A stretch of 64,000 nt of DNA from Gammaproteobacteria bacterium (lineage in GTDB: Bacteria; Pseudomonadota; Gammaproteobacteria; HK1): contig WLWT01000001.1 of assembly GCA_012103455.1 (NCBI GenBank), positions 3,417,288 through 3,481,287 of the forward strand. Direction: 5' to 3'. Shown piece by piece: positions 18,262-26,863 of the stretch; within the stretch, counting starts at the first letter, position 1, and each line of letters starts with the position of its first letter. The notes beneath the pieces were generated by a model that was not told the DNA's origin, made no database searches, and worked only from the letters and a program-made list of their open reading frames with translations. A program made the translations under genes and the position numbers.

Positions 18262-18500
18262 TACGAGGTATTGAGCGCCAGCGCCACTTCACCGCTGGCG
18301 ATAGGTCCGCTGACGAAGCACTCGGTGACATGACCGCCCGCTGGACGTATAGAAGTGGCCGCACACACTGCCGGGCTCACCGGCGGCGTACAAGCCCGCA
18401 ATCGGCTGTCCGAAAGGGCCGGCTGCCCGTAGGGATCGGGCATCCGCTTGCTTTGCACCGTGCACAGGTCCGCCTTGGGCATGGGACACGAGCGGCCAAA
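18262..18500 (-). pseudogene. C-terminal scrap of an FAD-dependent oxidoreductase
   Basis: Two minus-strand frames give the end of a fumarate-reductase/3-ketosteroid-dehydrogenase-like flavoprotein: AGEPGSVCGHFYTSS in one frame, then GGHVTECFVSGPIASGEVA in another, ending LALNTS. Only this tail is present and it is itself frameshifted, so it is a remnant. It is the first of three gene fragments lying side by side. Confidence 0.6.
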
Positions 18501-18523
18501 CTCGCCGCTGGCGGGCCTGCCGG

Positions 18524-18700
18524 CTAGAGTAGATAAGGCCAAGCGCGTTCATGTTTCAGCAAAGTGATCTTGGTCTCCAAGCCGCCGAACCCTGAATAAC
18601 CACCCGGGCCATGCGCCGCCAACACGCGGTGGCAAGGGATGATGATCGGGATCGGATTAGAGCCACAAGCCTGTCCGACCGGTGCGGCGAGCATGAATTT
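18524..18700 (-). pseudogene. ogt: 3' fragment of ogt (methylated-DNA-protein cysteine methyltransferase)
   Basis: The fragment reads VGQACGSNPIPIIIPCHRVL, containing the PCHR active-site motif of O6-alkylguanine DNA alkyltransferases, followed by GYSGFGGLETKITLLKHE, the usual C-terminus. Everything upstream of about 18695 is replaced by ilvD sequence on the other strand, so the N-terminal two thirds are gone and the protein cannot fold normally. Confidence 0.75.
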
Positions 18701-20003
18701 GCCGGCCATCTATGTACCGGCGGGCGCCATGCTGCGGGGACACTGGCGCGGGGAAACCCTGGGTTCCGGCACGGATGTGTGGAAGTACTGGGCCGAACGC
18801 CGGGCCGGTAATTTGAGCGACGAGGCGTGGCGCGAATTGGAAGTGGGCATCGCCCGCTCTCCCGGTACCTGTATGACCATGGGTACCGCAGCCACTATGA
18901 TGTCATTGGCCGAGACTTTAGGCATGACCTTGCCAGGCGCCTCATCCATTCCAGCGGTGGATGCAACCCATGCGCATATGGCGTCGCGCTCCGGTAGACG
19001 CATCGTGGAGATGGTGTGGCAAGACTTGAAACCGTCCGCCATCCTCACCGAGGCCGCTTTCGACAATGCCATCACCGTTGACATGGCTTTGGGCGGCTCG
19101 ACCAACGCCATCATCCACCTGGTAGCCATCGCCGGACGTGCTGGTGTGCACTTGGCGTTGGAACGCTTCGACGAACTGTCGCGCACCACGCCGACGCTGG
19201 CCAATATGAAACCATCGGGCGAATATTTGATGGAAGATTTTTATTACTCCGGCGGCTTGCCTGCCCTACTGGTGCGGATCGGCGATCGGTTGAACCTCGA
19301 TTGCCTCACTGTGAACGGCGCCACCTTGGGTGCCAACATAGAGGGCGCCGAAGTGTTCAACGATGAGGTAATAAGATCGCGTGACAATCCCCTGAGTGCC
19401 ACCGGCGGCACCGCGGTGCTGCGCGGCAATCTGGCCCCGGACGGCGCTATCATCAAACCCGTAGCGGCGCAAGCGCATCTGCTAGAACACACCGGTCCCG
19501 CGGTTGTCTTCGAGAATATCGATGATCTGCACGCGCGCATCGACGATCCGGACCTGGACGTTACGGCGGACTCGGTTTTAGTGCTGAAGAACGCCGGCCC
19601 GCTGGGCGGACCCGGCATGCCTGAATGGGGTCAGCTACCGATCCCCAAAAAATTACTCGCACAGGGGGTGCGCGACATGGTGCGCATCTCCGATTGCCGC
19701 ATGAGCGGCACCAGCTACGGCGCCTGCGTGCTGCATGTAGCGCCCGAGTCCGCCCTCGGTGGACCGCTCGCTTTGGTGCGCAGCGGCGATGAGATAACCC
19801 TGGATGTGGCGAGCAGGCGGCTGCATCTGGACGTGAACGATACCGAATTGGAGCGGCGCCGGGCGGCGTGGCAACCGCCGCCGCGCCACTACCAAAGAGG
19901 CTACGGCTCGTTGTTCCTGGATCACGTGACCCAAGCTGATCAGGGCTGTGACTTCGACTTTCTGCACGCCGGGCCGGACACGCCAGAGCCGGCCATTTAT
20001 TGA
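18693..20003 (+). pseudogene. ilvD: Dihydroxy-acid dehydratase (IlvD/Edd family), N-terminus missing
   Basis: IlvD-family dehydratases use an iron-sulfur cluster to dehydrate dihydroxy acids. Residues from LPAIYVPAGAMLRGHWRGET onward match the family: GSGTDVWKYWAERRAGN, PGTCMTMGTAATMMSLAETL (a cluster-ligand Cys), GGSTNAIIHLVAIAGRAG, GPLGGPGMPEWGQL and DCRMSGTSYGACVLHVAPE. The first ~130 residues, which hold the two other cluster Cys ligands, are absent; sequence changes into the ogt fragment at about 18690. The remaining ~435 codons are intact. The form with KYWAERRAGN suggests a sugar-acid dehydratase subgroup. Probably non-functional. Confidence 0.85.
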
Positions 20004-20028
20004 GCGGCCGGCTACTCCAGACGGGGGG

Positions 20029-21174
20029 CTAAGCTTGGCGAACGGCGCCCGCCTGCATCAGTGCAGCGACCTCGGCATCGCTAAAGCCCCACTCGAGCAA
20101 AGCCTCTTCGGTGTGCTCACCCGCGTGCGCACAGGGGCGCTGCACGGCGCTTTGGGTGCGCGAAAACTTGGGCGCCGGCGCCGGTTGCGAGACTCCGTCC
20201 AACTCCACGAAGCTCTTGCGCGCTACATTGTGGTGATGTTCCATGGCCTCCGTCATCCGCAGTACGGGTGCGAAACACACGTCTATCTGCTCCATGATCG
20301 CGGTCCATTCAGCCCGGGTTTTGGTCTTGAAGATGGCGGCGAAGCGCGCTCTCATGTCCGGCCATTTTTCCCGCGCGGTCTGCGCCGGCAAATCCTCCTG
20401 CTCCAAACCGAGCGTCTTCAACAACAGCGCATAGAATTGCGGTTCATTGGAACCGATGGCGATATGCTCCGCGTCGCTAGTCTCATAGGTGTTGTAGTGA
20501 TGGCAACCGCCGTCCAGGCGGTTGGATTCACGCTGTCGCACGAAGGCGCCCGCGGCCAAGGCGCCGTACGCCGACGTCATCAACGACGCCGCCCCCTCCA
20601 CCATAGAGGTATCCACCACCTGTCCCCGGCCCGAGCGCTGTGCTTCGATATAGGCCGCCAGGGCGCCCATAGCCATGTACAGCGCGCCCCCGCCGAAATC
20701 ACCCACCAGGTTAAGCGGTGGCACCGGCCCCGCCGCCTCGCTACCTATAGCGTACAGCGCGCCGGTCAAAGCGATGTAGTTGATATCGTGCCCGGCGGTG
20801 TGGGCAATGGGGCCATCCTGCCCCCAGCCAGTCATGCGGCCGTAAATGATTTTGGGATTACGCGCCATGACCACATCAGGCCCAAGTCCCAACCGCTCCA
20901 TCACGCCGGGCCTGAAACCCTCGATCAGAATATCGGCACCATCGCAGAGCTTCAACGCCGCTTCGCCCCCATCGGGGTGCTTTAAATCGACGGCCACATT
21001 CTTGCGGCCACGCAACAAAGTGTTGAACTTAGGAGGCATGATGTCGCGTCCCACATTGGCATTGCGATCGAGGCGGATCACCTCGGCCCCCATGTCGGAC
21101 AACAACATGCAGCACATCGGCCCCGGGCCGATGCCGGCAAACTCCACCACTTTGACCCCGCTTAAGGCACCCAT
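20029..21174 (-). CDS. CoA-transferase family III protein, alpha-methylacyl-CoA racemase-like
   Basis: The 381-residue protein begins GALSGVKVVEFAGIGPGPMC, typical of alpha-methylacyl-CoA racemases. These epimerise the C2 methyl of branched acyl-CoAs in isoprenoid and sterol side-chain breakdown. LLSDMGAEVIRLDR, GFRPGVMERLGLGPDV and GRMTGWGQDGPIAHTAGHDI follow; the last carries His and Asp at positions expected for racemase catalysis. It lies 47 bases downstream of kynureninase on the same strand, so the two may be co-transcribed. Racemase rather than transferase is the better guess from the N-terminus and GHDINYIALTG. Confidence 0.85.
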   Translation of the reverse strand: MGALSGVKVVEFAGIGPGPMCCMLLSDMGAEVIRLDRNANVGRDIMPPKFNTLLRGRKNVAVDLKHPDGGEAALKLCDGADILIEGFRPGVMERLGLGPDVVMARNPKIIYGRMTGWGQDGPIAHTAGHDINYIALTGALYAIGSEAAGPVPPLNLVGDFGGGALYMAMGALAAYIEAQRSGRGQVVDTSMVEGAASLMTSAYGALAAGAFVRQRESNRLDGGCHHYNTYETSDAEHIAIGSNEPQFYALLLKTLGLEQEDLPAQTAREKWPDMRARFAAIFKTKTRAEWTAIMEQIDVCFAPVLRMTEAMEHHHNVARKSFVELDGVSQPAPAPKFSRTQSAVQRPCAHAGEHTEEALLEWGFSDAEVAALMQAGAVRQA

Positions 21175-21221
21175 CTGTTCACCCCCTTATTGCTTATCGA
21201 ACACAGACTGTAGCTAGAACC

Positions 21222-22412
21222 TTACGTCACCGCGCGGCGCACTTTGTAGGCCGGGTTATCCCACAGCTCATCGCGGATGACTTCTTCCAGAATATCCAGC
21301 GCCCGGGTCAGGTCCTGCCGGTTGATATAGAGAGGCGCAAAGCCGAACCGCATGATGTCGGGCGCCCTGAAGTCGCCGATCACACCCCGTTCGATCAACG
21401 CCTGCATGGCCGCATAGCCTTGGTCGAACGCGAACGACACCTGGGAGCCACGCAACGCCGGATCCCTGGGGCTGGCCAATATCAGCTGCGGACAGCGCCG
21501 TTGCACTTCGTCGATGAAATACTCCGCTAGCGCCATAGATGCATCACGAATATCGTTCATATCCACGCCATCGAATACATCCAACGCCGCCTCCAGAGCC
21601 GCCATGGCGATGACTGGCGGCGTCCCTACCCGCATGCGCTCTATGCCGGCGCCGGGCCGGTAATCGGGGTCGAACGCGAATGGCGCGCGATGGCCTAGCC
21701 AACCGGACAACACCGGTTGTACGGCATCTATGTGCGCGGGCGCCACATAGATGAACGCCGGCGCACCCGGCCCGCCATTGAGATATTTGTAAGTGCAGCC
21801 GGCGGCGAAATCGGCCCCGGCGGCGGCCAAGGCTACCGGCAAAGCCCCGGCGGAATGGGCCAGATCCCACAGCGTCAGGGCACCGCAAGCGTGGGCCGCT
21901 CTGGTCAGATGCGCCATGTCGTGCAAGCGGCCACTGCGGTAATCAACCTGCGTCAGCATGAGCACGGCGACCGACTCATCGAGTGCTGCCTCGACCTCCT
22001 GAGGTGCCACCAAGCGCAGTTCGGCGTCCTGGTCAAACCGCTGCAAATAGGTCTTGGCCATGTACAGATCACTTGGGAAGTTACCGGTGTCCGACAGCAC
22101 TACTTTACGGTCCGGCACCCGGTCCAGAGCCGCCGCCAGTGCCTGATAGATGCGAATGGAAAGCGTTTCACCGACGGTCACGGTGCCGGGTGGCGCACCG
22201 ATGAGCGTACCGATGCGCTCCCCCAACCGCGCCGGCTGTTGCATCCACCCGGCGTCATTCCAACCAGCGATAAGCTGTGCACCCCACTCCTCGCGCAACA
22301 GGGCGGCCACCCGCCGCTCGGCCGCGATCGGCAGCGGACCCAGTGAATTTCCGTCCAAGTAGACGATATGTTCAGGAATGTAGAATTGTGCACGTGTTTC
22401 GGCAAAATCCAC
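21222..22412 (-). CDS. kynU: Kynureninase
   Basis: A PLP enzyme that splits kynurenine or 3-hydroxykynurenine into (hydroxy)anthranilate and alanine. At 396 residues it has the normal family length. YLDGNSLGPLP near the N-terminus, GETLSIRIYQALAAAL, VDYRSGRLHDM, LTLWDLAHSAGALPV and the PLP-lysine stretch CTYKYLNGGPGAPAF are all present, with SGWLGHRAPFAFD afterwards. No kynurenine formamidase or tryptophan dioxygenase gene is adjacent in the window. Confidence 0.92.
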   Translation of the reverse strand: MDFAETRAQFYIPEHIVYLDGNSLGPLPIAAERRVAALLREEWGAQLIAGWNDAGWMQQPARLGERIGTLIGAPPGTVTVGETLSIRIYQALAAALDRVPDRKVVLSDTGNFPSDLYMAKTYLQRFDQDAELRLVAPQEVEAALDESVAVLMLTQVDYRSGRLHDMAHLTRAAHACGALTLWDLAHSAGALPVALAAAGADFAAGCTYKYLNGGPGAPAFIYVAPAHIDAVQPVLSGWLGHRAPFAFDPDYRPGAGIERMRVGTPPVIAMAALEAALDVFDGVDMNDIRDASMALAEYFIDEVQRRCPQLILASPRDPALRGSQVSFAFDQGYAAMQALIERGVIGDFRAPDIMRFGFAPLYINRQDLTRALDILEEVIRDELWDNPAYKVRRAVT

Positions 22413-22683
22413 CCTATGCCTCCCCTTTACTTATTGGCCGCTCAGCTTTTCAGCCGGCGGCAAAGACAGTCAACGATAAAAAATTGGACGGCATATTCGG
22501 CGCTGAGCGCTAAGCATTCAACACCTCTTTAAGGCAAGTGCTATGCTCGCCCCTCGACCAGCCTCGCACGGCGCTAGGCCACTGGATGATGGCTGCCCCC
22601 AAAACCGTCACCCCCCAAACCGTCAACCTCCAGGGCCATCAGTTCAGATACCGTCAGCCGCGCCCGCTAGAAGGTCTTTCCCG

Positions 22684-23382
22684 ATGCTAATGTTCCGCCA
22701 GTGTTTCGATCCGGAGTCGTCAACCTATAGCTATCTGCTGGCCGCTCCCACAACCCACGAAGCGGTGTTGATCGATCCTGTTCAAGGGCAAACCGAACGC
22801 GATATCAGATTAGTCAAGGAATTGGGCGTTCGCCTGCGCTGGACGCTGGAAACCCACATACATGCAGATCATGTCACCGGCGGCAGCGCACTGCGCGCAG
22901 CGCTAGGCTCCAAGATCGCCATATCCAAGGCAAGCGGCGCCAACGGTGCCGACCGCTTGCTAGAGCACGGCGACACCATCACATTCGGCGGGCGCGCTTT
23001 GCAGATGAGAGCAACACCCGGTCACACGCCCGGCTGTGCCGCCTTCGTGTTGGACGATGAGTCGATGGTCTTCACCGGCGATGCGCTAATGATCCGTGGC
23101 TGCGGGCGCACGGATTTTCAGCAAGGCTCACCGGCAACACTATTTCGCTCTGTGCGCGAGCAGCTTTTCTCGTTACCTGATTCATGTCTCGTGTACCCAG
23201 GACATGACTACAAAGGCTTGTCGTGCTCGACTATCGCCGAGGAGAAACGCCACAACCCCAGATTGGGCCTGCACATGGATGTGACCGGATTCAGCCAGAT
23301 CATGGATGACTTGGGGCTCGCGTACCCCAAGATGATCGATGTGGCGGTACCCGCAAATCTGCGCTGCGGGGAGCAGCGCTAA
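22684..23382 (+). CDS. ETHE1-like persulfide (sulfur) dioxygenase, MBL fold
   Basis: ETHE1-type enzymes oxidise glutathione persulfide to sulfite using one iron in a metallo-beta-lactamase fold. The sequence shows MFRQCFDPESSTYSYLLA, LIDPVQGQTERD, ETHIHADHVTGGSALR, TPGHTPGCAAFVLDD, FTGDALMIRGCGRTDFQQG and PGHDYKGLSCSTI, which are ETHE1 rather than glyoxalase II features. ATG 22684 is preferred; the upstream frame extension is Pro-rich and unlike the family. It stands alone, with a MITE 15 bases downstream. Confidence 0.9.
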   Translation: MLMFRQCFDPESSTYSYLLAAPTTHEAVLIDPVQGQTERDIRLVKELGVRLRWTLETHIHADHVTGGSALRAALGSKIAISKASGANGADRLLEHGDTITFGGRALQMRATPGHTPGCAAFVLDDESMVFTGDALMIRGCGRTDFQQGSPATLFRSVREQLFSLPDSCLVYPGHDYKGLSCSTIAEEKRHNPRLGLHMDVTGFSQIMDDLGLAYPKMIDVAVPANLRCGEQR

Positions 23383-23397
23383 AGAGATTTACCCTTG

Positions 23398-23539
23398 GGG
23401 CACCTGCTAAAAATAGTCATTGTTTCGTGAGTGCAAGGAAGCACCGCGCGCAGAACCGCAGTGTATAGGTGATACCTGAGGATTCGAGCACGGAGCTGAC
23501 GCCGCAATCGCGGAAAAAGTGCATTTTTAGCAGATGCCC
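23398..23539 (-). repeat. MITE copy E, 142 bp with CTTG target duplication
   Basis: Ends GGGCACCTGCTAAAAAT and ATTTTTAGCAGATGCCC, flanked on both sides by CTTG. Internal sequence matches copy D closely. It lies between the 3' ends of the convergent sulfur dioxygenase and glutathione transferase genes. Confidence 0.9.
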
Positions 23540-23545
23540 CTTGGC

Positions 23546-24283
23546 TCAGACTGTATCGAGTTCCGGGTAATACCTGAAAATGCCGTGGTGATTAAAAGGC
23601 ATACGGCGCTCGGAGCGAAGATAGGCCGCCAACCGCGATCGCGCAGCTACCCCTTCGTGCAACGCGGGCAGATAGGTCATGGCGCTCGTGGCCGCCGCGA
23701 AAGCCCGGGGAAAAGCGAATTCAAGACCGCACCACAGTTGGAACAGGGCGAGGTCTACATAGGTCAGTTCATCGCCCAGCAACCAAGGCCCGCCACCTCC
23801 CGCCAGTACGTCTTCGAAATAACCGAGCCGCGCCGCCAAACGCCCGGCAGCGAACGCGCGCCCAGCGGCTATGGCCGCTTCGCGCTGCTCTTCGAAGGTC
23901 AGCGCAACACTGACCGGATGGTGGGTGTTGTGCGCCTCATCGACCCCATCAAGCACGGTGAGCATGAGGCTTCGCGCCATCAGTTGCCGTTCTTCGTCCG
24001 CGGCGATGAGTCCATGGCGGCGCGCCAAAAAATCACAGATCACCGCCGTTTGCGCCAGCACCAGCTCACCCTTACGGAGAATGGGCGGCGCGAATGCTTT
24101 GCTGCCCGCACCTAACCCGGACCGTACTTTGGCAACCCACTCGGTGCCTTTGGATACATCGCCCTGCATCCGTGCCAGATCTTTACAGGTAACGCCCGCA
24201 TCCTCCAGCACCAGCCGCACGAATTCACCCCTACCCGGTAAGCCCGGCCAATAGATGAGTTCGTATTCGGATGCTGTGCCCAT
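23546..24283 (-). CDS. Glutathione S-transferase family protein
   Basis: A 245-residue protein with a thioredoxin-like N-terminal domain beginning YELIYWPGLPGRGEFVRLVL, the arrangement of sigma/alpha-like glutathione transferases. The cis-proline region appears as AFAPPILRKGELVLAQTAVI. The C-terminal helical domain includes PWLLGDELTYVDLALFQLW. It probably conjugates glutathione to small electrophiles in the cytoplasm. It shares orientation with the luciferase-like gene that ends 65 bases upstream. Confidence 0.82.
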   Translation of the reverse strand: MGTASEYELIYWPGLPGRGEFVRLVLEDAGVTCKDLARMQGDVSKGTEWVAKVRSGLGAGSKAFAPPILRKGELVLAQTAVICDFLARRHGLIAADEERQLMARSLMLTVLDGVDEAHNTHHPVSVALTFEEQREAAIAAGRAFAAGRLAARLGYFEDVLAGGGGPWLLGDELTYVDLALFQLWCGLEFAFPRAFAAATSAMTYLPALHEGVAARSRLAAYLRSERRMPFNHHGIFRYYPELDTV

Positions 24284-24348
24284 GTGCTCTCACGCCTATC
24301 GCTGCCAGTCGGACCATTGTACCTGGCGTTATAACACCGCCGGCCTCA

Positions 24349-25620
24349 TCAACCGGCCGCTGATCGCTGCTTTGCCAAGGCATCGAAGGCGGCTGATTTA
24401 ACCGCTGCTTTCACCACCGGCACATCGTCTTTTGCGAGCGGCGGCATGTAGTTCTTACGCGCAAGCGCAGCCTCGATATAAGGTGCCAGCCGCTCGGTTT
24501 TACGCGCCTCGCGCTCGGCCGCGTCGCGGGTGAAACCCGGCATCACCGTATCTGCGAACAACTGCAGTGACTCACAGATATTGCTGTGAGAATTGCGCCC
24601 CGCTTGCTGCAAGAAGATCACCTGATCAACACCCGCTTCCTGGAATTCGCGCAAATGGCGGCGCATATCATCCGGCGTACCTATACCGGCGCCATCGTAT
24701 TCGGCCCGCGCCAATGCCGCCTGGATCAAGCGATCGGACGCATCGCCGCGTTTTGCCCGAAAGTCCTCCCACATGTTGCTGAAGCCGGGTACAAAATCTT
24801 CCGCCACAAGTCTTTGCTGCGAGTAGCGGAAGAACTCGAAATTGTCCTGCCCGCGGCGGATCGCCTCGGCCCGATCTTCATGCATGGAAAAAGCGGACAC
24901 CATGGCCAGGTTGGCGTTCACCGACCAGCCTAGCGGCACACACTCCCCGGAACAGATGAGGTCGTAATAAATCTGCGACCAGGTGCGCGCTTCTTGCGGA
25001 TCCAAGAAAGAAAAAGCGAGGGCGCCTATGCCGTTGCGCGCTGCCACCTTGATAGTGTCACGGTTGGTGCATGCCATCCACAGCGGCGGATGCGGCGTTT
25101 GCAGCGGCTTGGGCAGCACGTTGCGGCACGGCATGGTGAAACTTTCCCCGGCAAATCCGGGGTATGGCGTCAGCACCATCATGTTGCAGATCTGCTCGGT
25201 GGACTCCAGCGCCATCGCCCGTTTGGTTTTGGCCGCGATACCAAAAGCGCCCAGCTCTAAGCGGGTGGCCCCCTCGCCGATACCAAAATCCACCCGCCCA
25301 TCGGAGAGCAAATCCAACGTCGCCACACACTCGGCGGTACGGGCGGGATGGTTATAGTTGGCGATCACCTGCTTGATGCCATGACCCAAGCGGATCCGCT
25401 CGGTCTGGCCGGCGGCAGCGGCCAGAAACACTTCGGGGGCTGATGAATGGGAGTACTCGTCCAAGAAATGATGCTCAACTTCCCAGGCGTAGTCGAAGCC
25501 CAACTCATCGGCCAGCACCACCTGTTGCAGTGCTTCTTTAAAGAGCCTGTGTTCATCTCCATCGTTCCAGGGGCGTGGCAACTGAAGTTCATAAAAAACA
25601 CCGAAGCGCATTGTTGGCAT
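24349..25620 (-). CDS. Luciferase-like (LLM-class) flavin-dependent monooxygenase
   Basis: A 423-residue TIM-barrel flavin monooxygenase related to bacterial luciferase alpha chain and long-chain alkane/limonene-type monooxygenases. Signature segments are MRFGVFYELQLPRPW, GFDYAWEVEHHFLDEYSHSS, IRLGHGIKQVIANYNHPART, LLSDGRVDFGIGEGATRLEL and QAGVDQ-type C-terminal motifs (FQEAGVDQVIFLQQAGRNSH). It differs strongly from the shorter enzyme at 16994. Neighbouring CoA-transferases and glutathione transferases fit a role in breaking down a hydrophobic organic compound; the substrate is unknown. Confidence 0.87.
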   Translation of the reverse strand: MPTMRFGVFYELQLPRPWNDGDEHRLFKEALQQVVLADELGFDYAWEVEHHFLDEYSHSSAPEVFLAAAAGQTERIRLGHGIKQVIANYNHPARTAECVATLDLLSDGRVDFGIGEGATRLELGAFGIAAKTKRAMALESTEQICNMMVLTPYPGFAGESFTMPCRNVLPKPLQTPHPPLWMACTNRDTIKVAARNGIGALAFSFLDPQEARTWSQIYYDLICSGECVPLGWSVNANLAMVSAFSMHEDRAEAIRRGQDNFEFFRYSQQRLVAEDFVPGFSNMWEDFRAKRGDASDRLIQAALARAEYDGAGIGTPDDMRRHLREFQEAGVDQVIFLQQAGRNSHSNICESLQLFADTVMPGFTRDAAEREARKTERLAPYIEAALARKNYMPPLAKDDVPVVKAAVKSAAFDALAKQRSAAG

Positions 25621-25915
25621 TCCTCTTGTTTAGAGCTAAACACCCATCTTCGTAAGGCGGGCCCCCGAAGACGGCCATGCAGCTGTCAACCCAGCCGTAA
25701 TAATGCGTACCATGGCGCCTAGCATCAGCGTATCAGGCGGCGCGGCGAAGAGAACGTAACCCCAACGGGCGGCGGATACCAAGTATGCATGGTCGAAGGT
25801 AGCGATCCGCACTCGCCACTCGCCAGCCGGTCCCCGGTTCTTTCGGAACCCGCTCAAATACGGAAAATGTCACAATAACCACGCTTTGCCTAAGCTTTCC
25901 AGCAAGAGGTCACCC

Positions 25916-26848
25916 ATGAGTGATGCGCTCGAGCATCTGATCGACTGGCGCTACTGGCGCGACGGCGACGTGGTACGAGTGCTCGATCTGGCACGCCGCG
26001 TCAAGCACCGGCGCGGCGCTTACCAAGGCCACATGCAAGGCCATAGCTTGGTCATGCTGTTCCAGAAAACCTCCACCCGTACCCGGGTCTCTTTCGAAGC
26101 GGGCATGACCGAACTGGGTGGACATGCCATCAATCTCGACTGGCGCGCGACCAACTTCACCCTGACTAAAATCAGCTACGAGACGCGCTATCTCTCCCGT
26201 AATGCCGCCCTCATCATGGCCCGGCTGAAGTCCAATGAAGCATTGCTTGAAATGGTAGAGGCGGCCACGGTGCCCGTGATCAACGGCTGCTGCAATCTTT
26301 ATCACCCCTGCCAAGCCCTAGCCGACATGCTGACCATCGCCGAAGATCGCGGCACTACCCGGGGCGCCAAACTCACCTACATAGGCGCTTACAACAACGT
26401 GGTCAATTCGCTGGTCTCGATCAGCGCGCCGCTAGGCGTGCACTTGACTTTGGTGTGTCCCATACGCGAGCAGGCGGCCATCGACGAAAGCTCCCGCCAG
26501 CGCCTGTTGCAACTGGGCCAGCTCAGCGAAACCCTGGACGTCAAAGCCGCGGCTGCCAGCGCCGATTACGTCTACACCGATACCTGGCTCGATATGGAAT
26601 TCTTCGGCGATCCGGCCTTCGCCGATGAAAAACAACGCCGCACCGCGCTGATGGCGCCCTACCAGATCAATGCGCAACTGATGGCTGGCAGCAACGCCAA
26701 AATCATGCACGACATGCCCATTCATCCCGGCTACGAGATCGCCGAGGAGCTGGTCGAATGCGACGCATCCATCATCTACGACCAAGCAGAAAACCGCTTG
26801 GATGCGCAAAAAGCCATCATCCTACATCTGCACAGAAAGCTCATCTAA
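25916..26848 (+). CDS. Ornithine carbamoyltransferase-like protein with altered substrate motifs
   Basis: The 310-residue protein has the carbamoyl-phosphate site of the aspartate/ornithine carbamoyltransferase family: FQKTSTRTRVSFEAGMTELG and NLYHPCQALADMLTIAED. The ornithine side is unusual. The standard SMG loop appears as YTDTWLDMEFFGD, and the HCLP motif is HDMPIHPGYEI, lacking the catalytic Cys. This suggests a carbamoyltransferase with another acceptor rather than ArgF. I chose ATG 25916; the frame is open upstream. The TPP-enzyme gene starts 15 bases downstream with its own GGAG site, so the two form an operon. No other arginine genes are nearby. Confidence 0.8.
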   Translation: MSDALEHLIDWRYWRDGDVVRVLDLARRVKHRRGAYQGHMQGHSLVMLFQKTSTRTRVSFEAGMTELGGHAINLDWRATNFTLTKISYETRYLSRNAALIMARLKSNEALLEMVEAATVPVINGCCNLYHPCQALADMLTIAEDRGTTRGAKLTYIGAYNNVVNSLVSISAPLGVHLTLVCPIREQAAIDESSRQRLLQLGQLSETLDVKAAAASADYVYTDTWLDMEFFGDPAFADEKQRRTALMAPYQINAQLMAGSNAKIMHDMPIHPGYEIAEELVECDASIIYDQAENRLDAQKAIILHLHRKLI

Positions 26849-26863
26849 CCTGCGGAGCCGCCC

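Noticed and set aside
25636..25857. 73-codon minus-strand frame between the luciferase-like gene and the carbamoyltransferase gene
   Set aside because: No family resemblance, no ribosome site, and it fills a divergent promoter region; probably chance in GC-rich DNA.
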